Source of the DNA: Vreelandella piezotolerans
GTDB lineage: Bacteria; Pseudomonadota; Gammaproteobacteria; Pseudomonadales; Halomonadaceae
Assembly (NCBI RefSeq): GCF_012427705.1
Contig: NZ_CP048602.1
Span: 3,348,001 to 3,412,000, forward strand
Direction of reading: 5' to 3'
DNA length: 64,000 nucleotides
Shown here: positions 34,258 through 42,409 of the stretch, in pieces
Position numbering within the stretch: the stretch's first letter is position 1
Layout: each line of letters starts with the position of its first letter
Program-made: the position numbers and the translations under genes
Notes under the pieces: model-generated
What the model saw: only the letters and a program-made list of their open reading frames with translations
Told to the model about the DNA's origin: nothing
Databases searched by the model: none

Positions 34258-34635
34258 GTGAGTACCGTGACCTGTGTTCGCTTCAACGCCTGCGGCCATC
34301 AGTGGGCGCTGGAAGCTCACCACGTCAGGCGTATCGATAGCGCCGCGACGCTGGCACGTTACGTGTCTTTCGAGACACTCATGTGCCGAGGACCTGGACA
34401 CTCGAGTCGCTGGCTCACGCTGATCGACCGCCAAGGCCCTTGGCAGCTTGGCCTGCCTGGCGACAGCGAGCTTATCCCTCTCCAGGTCGCTGACCTCCAC
34501 CCTCTGCCGCCGCTTTTGGCCGCCCGCACTTCCTACCCGGCGCTTTGCGGCGTCGCCCTGGAAGGAGCGTCCATGACGCTTCTTCTTGAGGGTGGACGAC
34601 TCGGCCTGCCCGTCGATTCTGACTCAGTGGACTAA
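34258..34635 (+). CDS. short, divergent CheW-like protein
   Basis: A 125-residue protein with a GTG start at 34258, three bases after the cheW stop. It begins VTCVRFNACGHQWALEAHHV, matching the first CheW strands, and later has WQLGLPGDSELIPLQVADLH and CGVALEGASMTLLLEGGRLG, resembling the second subdomain, but it is about 30 residues shorter than usual and the central GxxxLRG segment is missing. It could be a minimal second coupling protein or a decaying one. Its 3' end overlaps the convergent moeA by 12 bases. It is in frame with no internal stops, and its place in the operon supports expression. Confidence 0.6.
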   Translation: MSTVTCVRFNACGHQWALEAHHVRRIDSAATLARYVSFETLMCRGPGHSSRWLTLIDRQGPWQLGLPGDSELIPLQVADLHPLPPLLAARTSYPALCGVALEGASMTLLLEGGRLGLPVDSDSVD

Positions 34636-35829
34636 CCACAAACAGGTCACCCGGCTGCCCGGCTCTACTTGGCAGTGCGGTTCGATCACGGCCAACGCAT
34701 CAGCCGCAATACACGAAGAGAGCACGGCTGAGTTTTGGTCGTCGAACGCCTCGGCCTCTATCCCCTCGGCGGTAAAGCGCAACGCCACGCGCATGTAATG
34801 CTGGCGCGGACCGGTGTCAGTGGCGAACCTAGCCGTGGCCGTCAGTCGCGGCAACGACCCAAGCGAGGGGCAATCTAGGAGCGCCCCAATGAGCGGCCGC
34901 AGAAACAGCCATGCGCCCACGAACCCCGATACCGGGTTGCCCGGTAACCCCACGAAACGCGCAAGGCTACCGTCGTCACGGGGGAGTCGCCCCAACGCCA
35001 GGGGCTTACCGGGACGAATCGCCAGCTTCCACATATCGAGCTGGCCTAGCGATTCCAGGGCCGCTTTGACGTGGTCTTCCTCACCCACGCTCACACCACC
35101 CGTGCTCACCACCACGTCGGCGTCGGCAGCTGCGGCGTTCAACAGCGCGACGGTCTGGGCGTAGTCATCGGGTACGCTCACCAACTGAACCACCTCAGCA
35201 CCAAACGTCTCTAGCAGGCGCTTGAGCATCGGGCGGTTGGAGTTATACAGCTGGCCAGGCTCGAGCGGCGTACCGGGATCGACGATCTCATCACCGGTGG
35301 AGAGCAGCGCCACCCGAGGACGACGACGAACGCTGACGTCGGTGATGCCCTGCCCCGCTAAATGCCCTAACGCTGCGGCCTCCAAGCGCTCACCTGCATT
35401 GAGCAGCAGATCGCCTTGACGTACGTCGCGCCCCTGCAAGCGCACGTTATCACCGGCAGGCACATCGTCTGGGATAAGCGCTTCGCCCTCCTTTTCGACC
35501 ACCCGCTCCTGCATCACTACGCAGTCAGCGCCGGGGGGCATCTGCCCGCCGGTGAAAATCCGCGCGCAGGTGCCCGCTGCCAGCGGCTGTGCCGTATCGC
35601 CCGCCGCAACTCGCTGGCTGACCAACAGCCACTTACCGGCGTCTACAGCGCGCAGCGCATAGCCATCCATCGCGCTGTTATTGAAAGGAGGCACGTCCAG
35701 CGTCGCCGTGACCGGCTCGGCCAGCACACGGCCAGCGGCGTCGTTCAACGCGACTCGTTCAACCGCTAGCGGCATAACCTCGGCCAGCAGCGCGTCGAGC
35801 GCCGTTTCGATCGGCTGCAGCTCAGCCAT
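34624..35829 (-). CDS. moeA: molybdopterin molybdenumtransferase, copy 1
   Basis: A 401-residue MoeA. Recognised by NNSAMDGYALRA near residue 50, RIFTGGQMPPGADCVVMQE near 90, LSTGDEIVDPG and GQLYNSNRPMLKRLLETFGA in the middle, VVSTGGVSVGEEDHVK near 240, and RPGKPLALGR with [12 protein letters not shown]. MoeA inserts molybdate into adenylyl-molybdopterin to form the molybdenum cofactor. It is the last gene of a minus-strand run with moaB eight bases overlapping upstream. A second moeA is at 47036, with lower likeness, so the two may serve different enzymes or conditions. The end overlaps the convergent CheW-like gene. Confidence 0.92.
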   Translation of the reverse strand: MAELQPIETALDALLAEVMPLAVERVALNDAAGRVLAEPVTATLDVPPFNNSAMDGYALRAVDAGKWLLVSQRVAAGDTAQPLAAGTCARIFTGGQMPPGADCVVMQERVVEKEGEALIPDDVPAGDNVRLQGRDVRQGDLLLNAGERLEAAALGHLAGQGITDVSVRRRPRVALLSTGDEIVDPGTPLEPGQLYNSNRPMLKRLLETFGAEVVQLVSVPDDYAQTVALLNAAAADADVVVSTGGVSVGEEDHVKAALESLGQLDMWKLAIRPGKPLALGRLPRDDGSLARFVGLPGNPVSGFVGAWLFLRPLIGALLDCPSLGSLPRLTATARFATDTGPRQHYMRVALRFTAEGIEAEAFDDQNSAVLSSCIAADALAVIEPHCQVEPGSRVTCLWLVH

Positions 35830-36340
35830 GCTGCCCCCGGCCTGGAATCACCAAGTTGGCAAAGTTACAGGGCTTATGGCGGCTATCGAGCTGCTCGGCC
35901 AGGATGCCGTCCCAGCCGGTGCGGCAAGCGCCGGTGGAGCCCGGCAGACAAAACACCACCGTGGCGTTGGCAAAACCGCCCAGCGCGCGGCTCTGAATGG
36001 TGGAGCTACCGATCTCATCGCCGCTCAGCTGGCGAAAGCGCTCGCCAAAGCCTTCGATGCGTTTATCCAGCAGTACCGAGACCGCCTCGGGTGTGGAGTC
36101 ACGCCCGGTAAATCCGGTGCCACCGGTGGTCAGCACCACCTGCACGCTGGGGTCGGCGATCCACTGCGCCACCACCGCCCGAATTTGATACACGTCATCC
36201 GGCACGATGCGCTTGTCGGCCAAGCGGTGGCCCGCCTCGGTCAACCGCTGCACCAGCGATTGGCCCGAGCGATCGGTCTCTTCCGTGCGAGTATCCGAGA
36301 CGGTGAGCACCGCGATGTTCAGCGCTTCCATGGCATCCAT
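35822..36340 (-). CDS. moaB: molybdenum cofactor biosynthesis protein MoaB
   Basis: A 172-residue MoaB/MogA-type protein with AVLTVSDTRTEETDRSGQ at residue 9 onward, the molybdopterin-binding VVLTTGGTGFTGRDSTPEAV near 72, and VFCLPGSTGACRTGWDGIL near 135. It adenylates molybdopterin before MoeA acts. It follows the DUF1244 gene by three bases and overlaps moeA by eight, so translation is coupled. Length and motifs are normal for the family. Confidence 0.92.
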   Translation of the reverse strand: MDAMEALNIAVLTVSDTRTEETDRSGQSLVQRLTEAGHRLADKRIVPDDVYQIRAVVAQWIADPSVQVVLTTGGTGFTGRDSTPEAVSVLLDKRIEGFGERFRQLSGDEIGSSTIQSRALGGFANATVVFCLPGSTGACRTGWDGILAEQLDSRHKPCNFANLVIPGRGQHG

Positions 36341-36343
36341 CGG

Positions 36344-36688
36344 CTACTCCTCGCGCTCATTTCGAGCATTGGCTTGTTTCCTGGCTTGACGCGCCTCGAG
36401 CGCGGCGAGCTGTTCCGGCGTCGCCTCGCCCTGGTGATGCGCCTTCCACTCACTGTAGGGCATGCCGTAGACATACTCGCGGGCGGCCTCCAGATCCAGC
36501 TCGGTGCCGTGCTGATCAGCGGCGGTCACCAGCCATTTCGAGAGGCAGTTACGGCAGAAGTCCGCCAGAATCATCAGGTCGATGTTCTGCACGTCTTTAT
36601 TGTCATCCAGATGCTTCAGCAGGCGGCGAAACGCGGCGGCCTCCAGCTCGGTGCGGGTGGTGGCATCCAGTTCGTCAAATGTCGCCAT
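36344..36688 (-). CDS. DUF1244 family protein
   Basis: The ATG at 36688 is chosen because AGAGGA lies six bases upstream. The 114-residue protein contains FRRLLKHLDDNKDVQNIDLM and LADFCRNCLSKWL, the conserved core of the DUF1244 family, with a CxxC pair that might bind a metal. The C-terminal 40 residues are charged and low in complexity (LAALEARQARKQANARNERE). No function is established for the family. It starts a three-gene run with moaB and moeA, so a link to molybdenum cofactor or to formate dehydrogenase is possible but unproven. Confidence 0.78.
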   Translation of the reverse strand: MATFDELDATTRTELEAAAFRRLLKHLDDNKDVQNIDLMILADFCRNCLSKWLVTAADQHGTELDLEAAREYVYGMPYSEWKAHHQGEATPEQLAALEARQARKQANARNEREE

Positions 36689-36732
36689 GGTCATTCCTCT
36701 TTCCCAATGCATGGAAGTGCAGCATAACAAAA

Positions 36733-36754
36733 GACACCGCCCGAAGGCGGTGTC
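36733..36754 (-). terminator. rho-independent terminator of the formate dehydrogenase operon
   Basis: GACACCGCC and GGCGGTGTC form a 9-bp stem with a four-base loop; reading the minus strand, TTTTGTTATG follows. It lies just after the gamma-subunit gene and before the DUF1244 gene, so it should end the fdh transcript. Confidence 0.85.
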
Positions 36755-36791
36755 GAAGGGCATTCACGTTCACTGATGTCGACGGAGTGAC

Positions 36792-37904
36792 TCAGCTTGG
36801 CTTAGCGGCAGAGTTGGCTGCCGAATGCTCGCCGCTGTCACCCGCTTTACGCGCCGCTATCTCTTCTTCGCTGATGGCCTGATCTTTGACCTCTTCGTAC
36901 CACAAATTGTGGTGCTCTTTGGCCCAGGTTTCATCCACGTAGCCGGTGGTCATGCCTTCCAGCGCGCCTTCCGTGCCCAGCGTGCCGATGTAGATGTGGC
37001 CCAGCGACACGGCGGTCAGGCCGAGCGCTCCTACGGCGTGGATGATGTTGGCCCACTGCATGGTGTCGCGACCCTGGTCGAAATTGGGGAAGTCGAGCAC
37101 GAAGCCGCTCGCCACCACCAGAATGCCGACGGATGCCAGCAGCCAATACCAGGCTTTTTCACCGCCGTTGCAGAAGCCCGCATCGACATGGCCTTTGCCA
37201 ATCATGCCGCCGCCTTTTTTGAACCATACCCAGTCGTGCTTTTTGGGAATGTTCTCTTTGATCAGGCTAATCAGCATGATCACCAGCAGCACCCCGAAGA
37301 TCGGTCCCAAATAGTTGTGCAGCACTTTGGAGGCCGACACCATCCAGCCCCATACGGCATCGCCAAATAGAGAGCGGAACACGAACTTACCCAGCAGCAG
37401 GTTGAGTCCGGTCAATGCCAGGGTGATGAACAGCGTGGCGACGGTCCAGTGTAGAGCGCGCATTAGCAGCGACCAGCGCAGTAGCAGACGACCGGTGCGC
37501 GGCTCTTCCAGATACTTCCGCCCGACGATGAAGTAGAACAGCGCGATCAGTGCTGCCATGCCGCCAATGGCAATCATGCCAAACGGCGACACCCAGCGAT
37601 TACGCAGAATGCGCCACGTTTCGCCGCTCGCGTTGATCAGGTTGTAGTTACTTTCATGCCGCGAGTCGCGGTAGTTGGGCCCGGTTTCTCCGCTGCGCAC
37701 CTGACGCCACTGGTCGGCGGTGATGCCCGGCGCAGCCGTGGTCATTTCACGATCTGGATCGGCTTGCGCCACGGCCATTTGGGTGACGCCCAGGCTGGCC
37801 ACCAACAGTACCAGCATGAGACAGAGACGCCAGCCGCGCTGTAGCCAGCTAGCGGTGCCGCTAGGCGCCCGTGAGGGCACCTTTGTCATGGTCAAGGTTG
37901 TCAT
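36792..37904 (-). CDS. fdhC: formate dehydrogenase gamma subunit (cytochrome b556)
   Basis: A 370-residue membrane protein. An N-terminal hydrophobic stretch (LCLMLVLLVASLGVTQMAVA, about 28-47) looks like a signal peptide, followed by about 80 periplasmic residues and then four or more helices. Histidines in the helices, such as MRALHWTVATLF, KVLHNYLGPIFG and NIIHAVGALG, are placed to bind two hemes b. It anchors the Tat-exported alpha-beta part to the membrane and passes electrons from formate to quinone. It lies eleven bases after the beta-subunit gene and before a terminator. The extra N-terminal domain is common in the longer gamma subunits of this operon type. Confidence 0.9.
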   Translation of the reverse strand: MTTLTMTKVPSRAPSGTASWLQRGWRLCLMLVLLVASLGVTQMAVAQADPDREMTTAAPGITADQWRQVRSGETGPNYRDSRHESNYNLINASGETWRILRNRWVSPFGMIAIGGMAALIALFYFIVGRKYLEEPRTGRLLLRWSLLMRALHWTVATLFITLALTGLNLLLGKFVFRSLFGDAVWGWMVSASKVLHNYLGPIFGVLLVIMLISLIKENIPKKHDWVWFKKGGGMIGKGHVDAGFCNGGEKAWYWLLASVGILVVASGFVLDFPNFDQGRDTMQWANIIHAVGALGLTAVSLGHIYIGTLGTEGALEGMTTGYVDETWAKEHHNLWYEEVKDQAISEEEIAARKAGDSGEHSAANSAAKPS

Positions 37905-37915
37905 GACACGCCTCC

Positions 37916-38530
37916 TTACCCTTTGCGGGCAGCATCGTAGGCAAGGTTGTCAGTGCTAGCCTGAGGATTGTTCGACCACGCACCATCTTTATGGCCACGG
38001 TGTACCACGCGTTGACGGAAGATATCGGCAACGTCCTGCGCGTCTCCGGCCAGCAGCGCTTTAGTGGAGCACATCTCGGCGCACAGCGGCAGCTTGCCTT
38101 CTGCGATGCGGTTAGAGCCGTACTTCTGGTACTCCTCTTCTTTGGTTTCGGCGGGACCACCAGCGCAGAAGGTGCACTTGTCCATCTTGCCGCGCTCGCC
38201 GAACGCATCTTGCTGCGGGAACTGCGGCGCGCCAAAGGGACAGGCGTACAGGCAGTAACCACAGCCGATACATAGGTCTTTATCGTGGAGTACGATGCCG
38301 TCGTCGGTTTTGTAGAAGCAGTCGGTGGGACATACCGCCATGCAGGGGGCATCGTCGCAGTGCATGCAGGCAACGGAGATGGACATTTCGTCCGCTTCAC
38401 CGTCGTTCAGGGTCACCACGCGGCGGCGCTGAATGCCCCACTCGACGTCATTGGCATTCTTACAGGCAGTGACGCAGCCATTGCACTCGATGCAGCGCTC
38501 GGCGTCACACATAAATTTCATTTGAGCCAT
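37916..38530 (-). CDS. fdhB: formate dehydrogenase beta (iron-sulfur) subunit
   Basis: The ATG at 38530 is chosen for its GAGGAG site; an upstream in-frame start would add 14 odd residues. The 204-residue protein has four cysteine groups for [4Fe-4S] clusters: CIECNGCVTAC, CMHCDDAPCMAVCPTDC, CIGCGYCLYACPFG and CTFCAGG with a later CAEMCS. This is the electron wire between the molybdenum subunit and the cytochrome. It has no Tat signal and presumably leaves the cell as a complex with the alpha subunit. The gene lies between those of the alpha and gamma subunits. Confidence 0.92.
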   Translation of the reverse strand: MAQMKFMCDAERCIECNGCVTACKNANDVEWGIQRRRVVTLNDGEADEMSISVACMHCDDAPCMAVCPTDCFYKTDDGIVLHDKDLCIGCGYCLYACPFGAPQFPQQDAFGERGKMDKCTFCAGGPAETKEEEYQKYGSNRIAEGKLPLCAEMCSTKALLAGDAQDVADIFRQRVVHRGHKDGAWSNNPQASTDNLAYDAARKG

Positions 38531-38591
38531 GGTGTTCTCCTCGTGCCGGTGCGGGGGTAGCCACACCGGCATGCTGTCTGGTCAGGTCGTG

Positions 38592-41447
38592 TTAGCTGGC
38601 GCGTTCGATACGGCAAATGGTGCACTTGGTCTCTTGCATCAGTGTCACCGGATCGTAGCCGTAGGTGGTCGCGGTATTGGCCGCTTCACCAGTCACGTAG
38701 GGAACGGTGCCTTCCGGGTAGCGGTCGTGCAGGCTTTCGCCCTGGAACACGCCGCCAAAGTGGAACGGCATGAACGCCACTTTACGATCCACGCGGGGCG
38801 TCACCAGTGCTTTTACTTTGACCCGACCACCTTCGGCGCCTTCGACCCACACCTGATCGCCATCGCGGATGCCAATGTCGTTGGCATCGGCTGGGTTGAT
38901 TTCGACGAACATCTCCTGCTGCAGCTCGGCCAGCCAGGACATGGAGCGCGTCTCTTCACCGCCACCTTCGTACTCGACCAAGCGACCGGAGGTCAGAATG
39001 ATCGGATACTCCGCGCTGTTGTCACGGTCCTGGATGGTTTTGTACATCGTGGGCAGACGCATGATGGAGTCGAAATCGTCCCATGTCGGGTAGCGCTCGA
39101 CCAGGTCACGGCGGGTGGTGTAGAGCGGCTCCCGGTGTTTCGGAACGGCATCTGGGAAGGTCCACACCACGGCGCGCGCTTTGGCGTTGCCGTAAGGCGC
39201 ACAACCGTGTTCGATGGCCACCCGCTGGATACCGCCGGAGAAGTCGGTCTTCCAGTTTTGGCCTTCGGCCGCTGCTTTCTCCTCATCGGTGAGATCATCC
39301 CACCAGCCCAGATCTTTGAGCAGCTGATCGGTAAACTCCGGGTAGCCGTCGTCGATGTCACCGCCAACCGGTGCCGAGCCTTCCGCCAGCAGGTTCACAC
39401 CGTCGCGCTCGATACCGAAGCGGGCGCGGAAGCCCATGCCGCCTTCCATGACCGGGACGCTGGTGTCGTAGAGGTTGGGCGAGCCGGGATGCTTGAACTC
39501 AGGCGTTCCCCAGCAGGGCCACGGTAGGCCGTAGTAGTCGCCATCGGCAGGGCCGCCCTGGGCACGCAGGTTCTCAAAACTGAAGGTGTGCCAGTTTTGC
39601 TGGTGCTCTTTCAAGCGCTCTGGGCTTTGGCCGGTGTAGCCGACGGTCCACATACCGCTGTTAATTTCACGCAGTACGTCTTCGATCACCGGTCGATTGC
39701 CTTCCATCGCGAAGTTCTTCACGAACTCGTTGCCAAAGCCGAGCTTGTTGGCAAATAGATACATGATTTCGTGGTCCGGCTTGGACTCGAACAGCGGCTC
39801 GATGACCTGGTCGCGCCACTGAATCGAGCGGTTCGTTGCCGTGACGCTACCGGTCGTTTCAAACTGGGTGGCGGCGGGCAGCAGGTACACGCCGTCGGTA
39901 CGGTCATGCATGACAGCGGCAACGGTGGGATACGGGTCGACGATGACCATCATCTCCAGCTTCTGCATCGCCTTCTGCATTTCGACGCCGCGGGTTTGCG
40001 AGTTGACCGCGTGGCCCCAGTAGAACATCGCTTTCAACGCAGTGCGCTGGGAGATGTTGTCATCCTCTTCCAGCACGCCATCCACCCAGCGAGAGACGGT
40101 GATACCGCTGGAGTACATCGGTTTGCCATCGGCGTACTCGGTGTCGTCGAAGCGGCCTTTCAGCCATTCGTAGTCCACGTCCCACACCTTGGCCCAATGC
40201 TGCCATGCCCCCTCTGCCAAGCCGTAGTAACCCGGCAGGGAGTCACACCCTAGCCCCAAGTCGGTCGCGCCTTGCACGTTGTCGTGACCACGCAAGATGT
40301 TGGCGCCGCCACCGGATTTACCGATGTTACCCAGCGCTAGCTCTAGAATGCAGTAGGCGCGGGTGTTGTTGTTGCCGGTGGTGTGCTGAGTACCGCCCAT
40401 GCACCACACCACGCAGCCGGGGCGGTTGTCGGCAAGACGCTTGGCTACGTCGAACATCTCGGCTTCGGGTACGCCAGTAATGTCTTCGACGACGCTGGGC
40501 GGGAACTGGGCGACTTCGGCCCGCACATCGTCCATGCCATAGACGCGCTGGCTGATGTACTCACTATCTTCCCAGCCGTTTTCGAAGATGTGCCACAGCA
40601 AGCCCCAGATGTAAGCCACGTCCGAGCCGGGGCGAATGCGCACGTACTTGTTGGCTTTCGCCGCCGTACGCGTAAAGCGCGGGTCTGCGACGATGATGTC
40701 GCAGTTGTTGCGCTCTTTGGCAATCAGGATGTGCTGCATGGCGACCGGGTGCGCTTCACTGGGGTTCGAGCCAATGAACAGGATCGCCTTGCTGTTGTGC
40801 ATATCGTTGAGCGAGTTGGTCATCGCTCCATAACCCCAGGTATTGGCTACACCCGCCACGGTCGTGGAGTGACAAATACGTGCCTGGTGGTCAGTGTTGT
40901 TGGTGCCCCACATGGAGGCGAGCTTGCGCATCAGATACGCCTGCTCGTTGTTGAACTTCGCCGAGCCCAACCAGTAAACGCTGTCCGGGCCGTAGCTGTC
41001 GCGCAGCTCGAGCAGCTTGTCGCCGATCTCGTTGACCGCCTCGTCCCAGTCCATGCGCTGCCACTCGCCCGCCACTAACTTCATCGGGTACTTCAAGCGG
41101 CGCGTGGAGTGGCCGTGCTGGCGCAGCGACGCGCCTTTGGCACAGTGGGCCCCACGGTTGATCGGGTGGTCGAAGGCAGGCTCCTGTTTGGTCCAGATTC
41201 CCTCTTGCACTTCGGCATAGACACCACAACCCACCGAGCAGTGGGAACAGATGGTGCGCTTGGTCTCCACCGGGGAGTCGAGCACCGGCGTTTTATTCGC
41301 CGCTTCGGTGCGCTGCATCATCGGCGCGCCCATGAAGCCTGCTGCGGCAACGCCGCCAGTGGCGACGCCCGTACGCTTCAAGAACTGACGACGGGAAATA
41401 CCCAGTCCAGTGGTCGCAGGGGCGTTCGTTTTACGAGTTAAACGCAT
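38592..41447 (-). CDS. fdhA: formate dehydrogenase alpha (molybdenum) subunit, cysteine form
   Basis: A 951-residue molybdopterin oxidoreductase. It starts with a Tat signal, SRRQFLKRTGVATGGVAAAG (twin arginines 19-20). Cys67, Cys70, Cys74 and Cys102 bind a [4Fe-4S] cluster. The molybdenum ligand is Cys192 in ARICHSTTV, followed by the usual active-site histidine, so no selenocysteine is needed. The C-terminal domain (about 800-945) is the dinucleotide-binding fold (ILTSGRLVEYEGGGEETRS). It oxidises formate to CO2 in the periplasm with beta and gamma subunits. An unusual C-terminal CTIC pair lies seven residues from the end. The region upstream holds a small Tat protein gene and a TorD-like chaperone gene. 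Confidence 0.93.
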   Translation of the reverse strand: MRLTRKTNAPATTGLGISRRQFLKRTGVATGGVAAAGFMGAPMMQRTEAANKTPVLDSPVETKRTICSHCSVGCGVYAEVQEGIWTKQEPAFDHPINRGAHCAKGASLRQHGHSTRRLKYPMKLVAGEWQRMDWDEAVNEIGDKLLELRDSYGPDSVYWLGSAKFNNEQAYLMRKLASMWGTNNTDHQARICHSTTVAGVANTWGYGAMTNSLNDMHNSKAILFIGSNPSEAHPVAMQHILIAKERNNCDIIVADPRFTRTAAKANKYVRIRPGSDVAYIWGLLWHIFENGWEDSEYISQRVYGMDDVRAEVAQFPPSVVEDITGVPEAEMFDVAKRLADNRPGCVVWCMGGTQHTTGNNNTRAYCILELALGNIGKSGGGANILRGHDNVQGATDLGLGCDSLPGYYGLAEGAWQHWAKVWDVDYEWLKGRFDDTEYADGKPMYSSGITVSRWVDGVLEEDDNISQRTALKAMFYWGHAVNSQTRGVEMQKAMQKLEMMVIVDPYPTVAAVMHDRTDGVYLLPAATQFETTGSVTATNRSIQWRDQVIEPLFESKPDHEIMYLFANKLGFGNEFVKNFAMEGNRPVIEDVLREINSGMWTVGYTGQSPERLKEHQQNWHTFSFENLRAQGGPADGDYYGLPWPCWGTPEFKHPGSPNLYDTSVPVMEGGMGFRARFGIERDGVNLLAEGSAPVGGDIDDGYPEFTDQLLKDLGWWDDLTDEEKAAAEGQNWKTDFSGGIQRVAIEHGCAPYGNAKARAVVWTFPDAVPKHREPLYTTRRDLVERYPTWDDFDSIMRLPTMYKTIQDRDNSAEYPIILTSGRLVEYEGGGEETRSMSWLAELQQEMFVEINPADANDIGIRDGDQVWVEGAEGGRVKVKALVTPRVDRKVAFMPFHFGGVFQGESLHDRYPEGTVPYVTGEAANTATTYGYDPVTLMQETKCTICRIERAS

Positions 41448-41471
41448 GGCAAATCTCCTGGCAGTTCGCCG

Positions 41472-41675
41472 TCAGTCACGCAGCGATGCGTAGTAAGCAC
41501 GAATATGGTCGGTCTCACGGTAGTTCACCGTCTGCTTATCGCGCTCGACCGGGCTCTTGTCATCCGCCTGTGCCAAGGTGACGTGGCCGACCGCAGCGGC
41601 GGCACCCGCAGCAGCGGTGCCTAAACCAACGGTTTTCATAAACCGGCGGCGCTCAGGGTTATGTGACTGGTGCAT
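41472..41675 (-). CDS. twin-arginine signal microprotein of the formate dehydrogenase operon
   Basis: The ATG at 41675 follows GAGGAG, giving 67 residues. It begins with a Tat-type signal, PERRRFMKTVGLGTAAAGAA (about 8-27), with a hydrophobic run AAAGAAAAVG and cleavage likely after AQA, leaving about 35 residues including ERDKQTVNYRETDHIRAYYA. Similar short twin-arginine proteins are encoded before the alpha subunit in many formate dehydrogenase operons; their job is not established. It may be a small subunit or act in export of the alpha subunit. It lies 24 bases before fdhA. Confidence 0.75.
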   Translation of the reverse strand: MHQSHNPERRRFMKTVGLGTAAAGAAAAVGHVTLAQADDKSPVERDKQTVNYRETDHIRAYYASLRD

Positions 41676-41751
41676 GGGGTTCTCCTCTTTCATGCTTTTC
41701 TTATACGTGGCCAGCAGGCCTGTCGTTCACTTACCGCTGCGCACGGTCACG

Positions 41752-42405
41752 TCACGGTGTGGCTTTGCGCGCTGCACCGGCATCATAGGAAGCAGGCTCC
41801 ACTATGCGTACCGGTCGATAGGCCGTCTGATCGCTCAAGCGTGCCTGTTCGCTCTCCATGAAAGCGCTACCCAACTGCCCCAGCGCTGCATAGAAAGCGG
41901 TGTCTACGTTGGCAAGGTCATCCCAACAGCGGCTGGCCCAAGGGGCAAGATGCCGTTGAAAAAAGGTAAATTGCTCGCCATTTTGTGCCGCGATGAGCAT
42001 GGCCATCACTTCACACACCGCGGCCAGGTGATCTTCTGGATCCCGGGTATGCTCGCAGCGCTCGAAGCCCAGCGCTCGGAGGTCTTGGCGCAGTGCGACC
42101 AACGCGGCTTCCATCAATTCGCCATTTCGGTACCAAGACGCATAGGGGACTACGTCGCCTTGAATCACGCCGACCAAGTGGCGAAAATGCGCCCGTTTCA
42201 AGCCGTCGACATCGCTCTGGGCCGCGGCCAGCGACAGCGCCGCCCAACACTCGGCAATACGGCTACCGTCTTGCTCGTTATCCAAGCTCGCCAACCACGC
42301 CAGCAGCTCGCCATCCGGCGCTTGGCGCAGCAGGCTGGCGAGCAGTTGGTAGATATCCATGCGCAGTGCATCGGTGTCGCTTAGCGTCGGCATTGCATCG
42401 CTCAT
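41752..42405 (-). CDS. TorD/DmsD-family chaperone for formate dehydrogenase
   Basis: A 217-residue all-helical cytoplasmic protein of the TorD family. It has the typical N-terminal DIYQLLASLLRQAPDGELLA, a central GVIQGDVVPYASWYRNGELM with the conserved YxSxY-like turn, and RDPEDHLAAVCEVMAMLIAA near residue 128, the family's ExxDHxxxxLxxM signature. Such proteins bind the Tat signal of a molybdoenzyme and hold it until the cofactor is inserted. It starts four bases after the polyferredoxin gene. Its client is probably the alpha subunit. Confidence 0.85.
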   Translation of the reverse strand: MSDAMPTLSDTDALRMDIYQLLASLLRQAPDGELLAWLASLDNEQDGSRIAECWAALSLAAAQSDVDGLKRAHFRHLVGVIQGDVVPYASWYRNGELMEAALVALRQDLRALGFERCEHTRDPEDHLAAVCEVMAMLIAAQNGEQFTFFQRHLAPWASRCWDDLANVDTAFYAALGQLGSAFMESEQARLSDQTAYRPVRIVEPASYDAGAARKATP

Positions 42406-42409
42406 AGCT

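Noticed and set aside
25011..34635. calling the operon wsp outright
   Set aside because: Gene order, the extra single receiver, and the Hpt and second receiver on the cyclase differ from wspABCDEFR, so only Wsp-like is used.
38529..39527. 332-codon open frame on the plus strand opposite fdhA
   Set aside because: It lies entirely within the strongly supported alpha and beta subunit genes, has no family features, and long antisense frames are expected in GC-rich coding DNA. Similar frames opposite preA, hydA, matB, preT and moaB were rejected for the same reason.
40845..40885. possible selenocysteine codon in formate dehydrogenase alpha
   Set aside because: The molybdenum-ligand position reads as cysteine (Cys192, ARICHSTTV) and the frame has no internal stop.
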